Of a stretch of DNA of 64,000 nt, positions 62,519 to 64,000 are shown one piece after another. How positions within the stretch are numbered: position 1 is the stretch's first letter; every line of letters starts with the position of its first letter. The stretch lies in assembly GCA_963771295.1 (NCBI GenBank), contig CAVYTB010000017.1, forward strand, positions 372,001 to 436,000, written 5' to 3'. The translations under genes and the position numbers were made by a program. The stretch comes from Acidiferrum sp963771295. Lineage in GTDB: Bacteria > Acidobacteriota > Terriglobia > Acidiferrales > UBA7541. A model generated the notes under the pieces. The model made no database searches. It had not been told where the DNA came from and was given only the letters and a program-made list of their open reading frames with translations.

Positions 62519-63427
62519 ATGCACAGCATCTTCTATGACGCGGTGGTGTCCGACGAAGTCCGTCGCAACAATCTTTTTTGCGGCCAACTGTACGTTTATT
62601 CGCCGCGACCCATATCGCTCGAGCTCTGCAAACTAGCGAATGAGATGGCCGAAGAGGCCTTCGCGCCACACCATCCGCGCGAGGCACAGCATCATTTGCC
62701 CGTGGATCAATTCGCCAAAATCCTGGCGGACCTGAAACCTGGATTCATTCATCATCCGGAGTGCAAGCGACTGCTTCCCGAACTTCTGTGCGACCTTGGC
62801 TGCGACCTCGAGAGAACCTATTTCGACGTTCCTCGTCTGCGCACCTCCACAAGTGACAATTTCCTGAGCACCGGTATTTCCTATGCCTTCCATCCGCACC
62901 GCGATACCTGGTACTCAGCTCCACAGTGCCAGCTAAACTGGTGGATGCCGGTATTCGACGTTGTTCCCGAAAACGTCATGGCTTTTCATCCTCACTACTG
63001 GAGTCAGCCCGTTCGCAACAGTTCCCGAGTTTATAATTATGTCGAATGGAATCGCGTGAGTCGGTTTAACGCTGTGCAACACATTGGCAAAGATACGCGT
63101 ATCCAGCCAATACCCCAGGAGGAGATGCGGCTCGACCCGCAAATCCGCGTTGTGCTTCCTGTCGGAGGCATTCTCATTTTTTCCGGCGCCCAAATGCACT
63201 CCACAGTTCCGAATACTTCGGGGAAAACGCGTTTCAGTATTGATTTTCGCACCGTGCATCTCGATGACGTTGTTTCTAAAAGTGGCGCTCCGAATATCGA
63301 TTCCGCTTGTACCGGCACCAGTCTCGGTGATTTTCTCAGAGCTTCGGATCTGGCTCGTATTCCCGGAGAGTGGGTATCCTCGTACGACACTCCTCCAGCA
63401 ACGGACGATTCCCCTGTGGAGGTATAG
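62519..63427 (+). CDS. Putative Fe(II)/2-oxoglutarate-dependent dioxygenase
   Basis: 302 residues. The metal triad of the phytanoyl-CoA/2OG oxygenase fold is visible: HxD in FHPHRDTWYSAP (H127, D129), a distal His in SGAQMHSTVPN (H227) and a 2OG-binding Arg in TRFSIDFR (R238 or R244). The rest is beta-rich. I recognise no closer relative in glycan pathways. It may hydroxylate or otherwise oxidise a sugar, lipid or acyl group in this cluster. The ATG at 62519 has GGAG 6 nt upstream; an ATG at 62495 gives 8 extra residues without such a site. Confidence 0.75.
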   Translation: MHSIFYDAVVSDEVRRNNLFCGQLYVYSPRPISLELCKLANEMAEEAFAPHHPREAQHHLPVDQFAKILADLKPGFIHHPECKRLLPELLCDLGCDLERTYFDVPRLRTSTSDNFLSTGISYAFHPHRDTWYSAPQCQLNWWMPVFDVVPENVMAFHPHYWSQPVRNSSRVYNYVEWNRVSRFNAVQHIGKDTRIQPIPQEEMRLDPQIRVVLPVGGILIFSGAQMHSTVPNTSGKTRFSIDFRTVHLDDVVSKSGAPNIDSACTGTSLGDFLRASDLARIPGEWVSSYDTPPATDDSPVEV

Positions 63428-63911
63428 TTCGCCGTTGCCAGCCGAACCTGTTTGGAAGGGTCTCGAAAAATCTGTTCCTCTCTTTACCGATAGCCCCGTT
63501 ACTCACCTTTTCATTCTTCTGTTTCCCACATTGACTCGACTTCTCGATTCGTTATTTCCCGCCGCTTTTCCTTCCCTTGACCGCTCAAATTAGGGTTGTC
63601 CTCTAACGTTTCTGTGTCGGCGGCATGCCGCAACCAATAAACCCCGGCATTGGCGGGACACCCCTGTTGTGCTTCAATACCAATGAGAAACTGCGGCACA
63701 AGTTCGTTTCGCGTGCCTGCCATCATTTTTCCAATTGAACGTAAGTACAGTGTTCTCAACCTGACCCAAATTTGTTCATCTGACCAGTGTCACAAACCCA
63801 AGGTCGCCTATTAATTTTGTTGTAGTAGCGGGCAATGCTCTGCCTGCTTGTTGAATGGGGAGCGGGGGCTGTTTCACAAAACTATGTTTCGGACGTTGAT
63901 TGAGGGAAATC
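63428..63911. other. Intergenic region before the right-edge gene
   Basis: 484 bases without a credible gene. It should hold the end of the long operon and a promoter for the gene at 63912, but I see no clear terminator hairpin or promoter. Base composition turns AT-rich toward the edge. Confidence 0.35.
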
Positions 63912-64000
63912 ATGAGTGTGTTCAGCAGCCTTCGGGAAGCTTCCGGGCGTCGTGTTTTTGAGGATGTATTATTTTTTATATTTTTATCTGCAATTTTGAT
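63912..64000 (+). CDS. Start of a membrane-protein gene, cut by window edge
   Basis: An ATG at 63912 opens 29 codons to the right edge, with GAGGG (63902-63906) 5 nt upstream. The encoded start is a basic stretch (SLREASGRR) followed by a strongly hydrophobic run (VLFFIFLSAIL), as in the first helix of an inner-membrane protein such as a polymerase or ligase. Too little is present to name it. Confidence 0.55.
   Translation, partial: MSVFSSLREASGRRVFEDVLFFIFLSAIL

Noticed and set aside
1..64000. CRISPR arrays, phage genes, toxin-antitoxin pairs, rRNA
   Set aside because: No regularly spaced direct repeats, cas genes, phage structural genes or rRNA sequence were recognised.

Overview
This window looks like an Acidobacteriota chromosome segment (Terriglobia-like). 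That is inferred from gene content, with no 16S in the window: an exosortase/TPR-lipoprotein exopolysaccharide locus, a choice-of-anchor-D/FN3 lipoprotein, moderate GC, and many TTG/GTG starts with short overlaps. It is almost entirely one large surface-polysaccharide (EPS/capsule) region with its regulators.

Region 1 (1-6057) is regulation: the N-terminal part of a GGDEF protein cut by the left edge, two PilZ proteins that keep c-di-GMP-binding motifs, a soluble histidine kinase next to an NtrC-type sigma-54 response regulator (PrsK/PrsR-like), and a second sigma-54 activator with no receiver domain. Region 2 (6081-9790, minus strand) is a cassette of AlgD-type GDP-mannose dehydrogenase, an alpha/alpha-toroid protein and a GT4 glycosyltransferase, suggesting a mannuronate-containing glycan. 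Region 3 (10178-14840) holds a seven-repeat ASH/FN3 lipoprotein, a VanZ-like protein and an IS110/IS1111-type insertion sequence with 11-bp inverted ends and a strongly structured leader.

Region 4 (14935-23419) is the polymerisation and initiation core: TPR lipoprotein (PrsT-like), Wzz-type chain-length protein, BY-kinase, exosortase, a NusG-like antiterminator behind a good sigma-54 promoter match, and a phosphoglycosyl transferase with an N-terminal GGDEF-like domain. Region 5 (23573-39741) carries UDP-sugar modification genes (WbpB/D/E-like), deacetylases, glycosyltransferases, an asparagine-synthase homologue without its glutaminase Cys, a Wzy/ligase-like membrane protein and an odd tRNA-Thr-like gene. 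A secreted beta-helix protein (39765-41855) is encoded on the other strand.

Region 6 (42298-63427) is a second plus-strand operon: a modified-sugar module (RmlC-like, DUF4910, SDR, C-methyltransferase, RfbF-like, PIG-L), three tandem paralogous GT2s, a GSA-like aminotransferase, a Wzm/Wzt ABC exporter with a carbohydrate-binding C-terminus, a pyruvyl transferase, WecB, more glycosyltransferases, a Wzx flippase, a GNAT/FemAB-like protein and a putative Fe(II)/2OG dioxygenase. A membrane-protein gene begins at the right edge (63912).

The likely logic is that c-di-GMP and sigma-54 control expression, the phosphoglycosyl transferase starts the repeat unit, glycosyltransferases and decorating enzymes build it, and both Wzx/Wzy and ABC routes are available for export. 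The most interesting items are the IS leader RNA structure, the sigma-54-to-antiterminator link, several domain fusions and catalytically altered enzymes, the degenerate tRNA, and an exosortase with no visible substrate.
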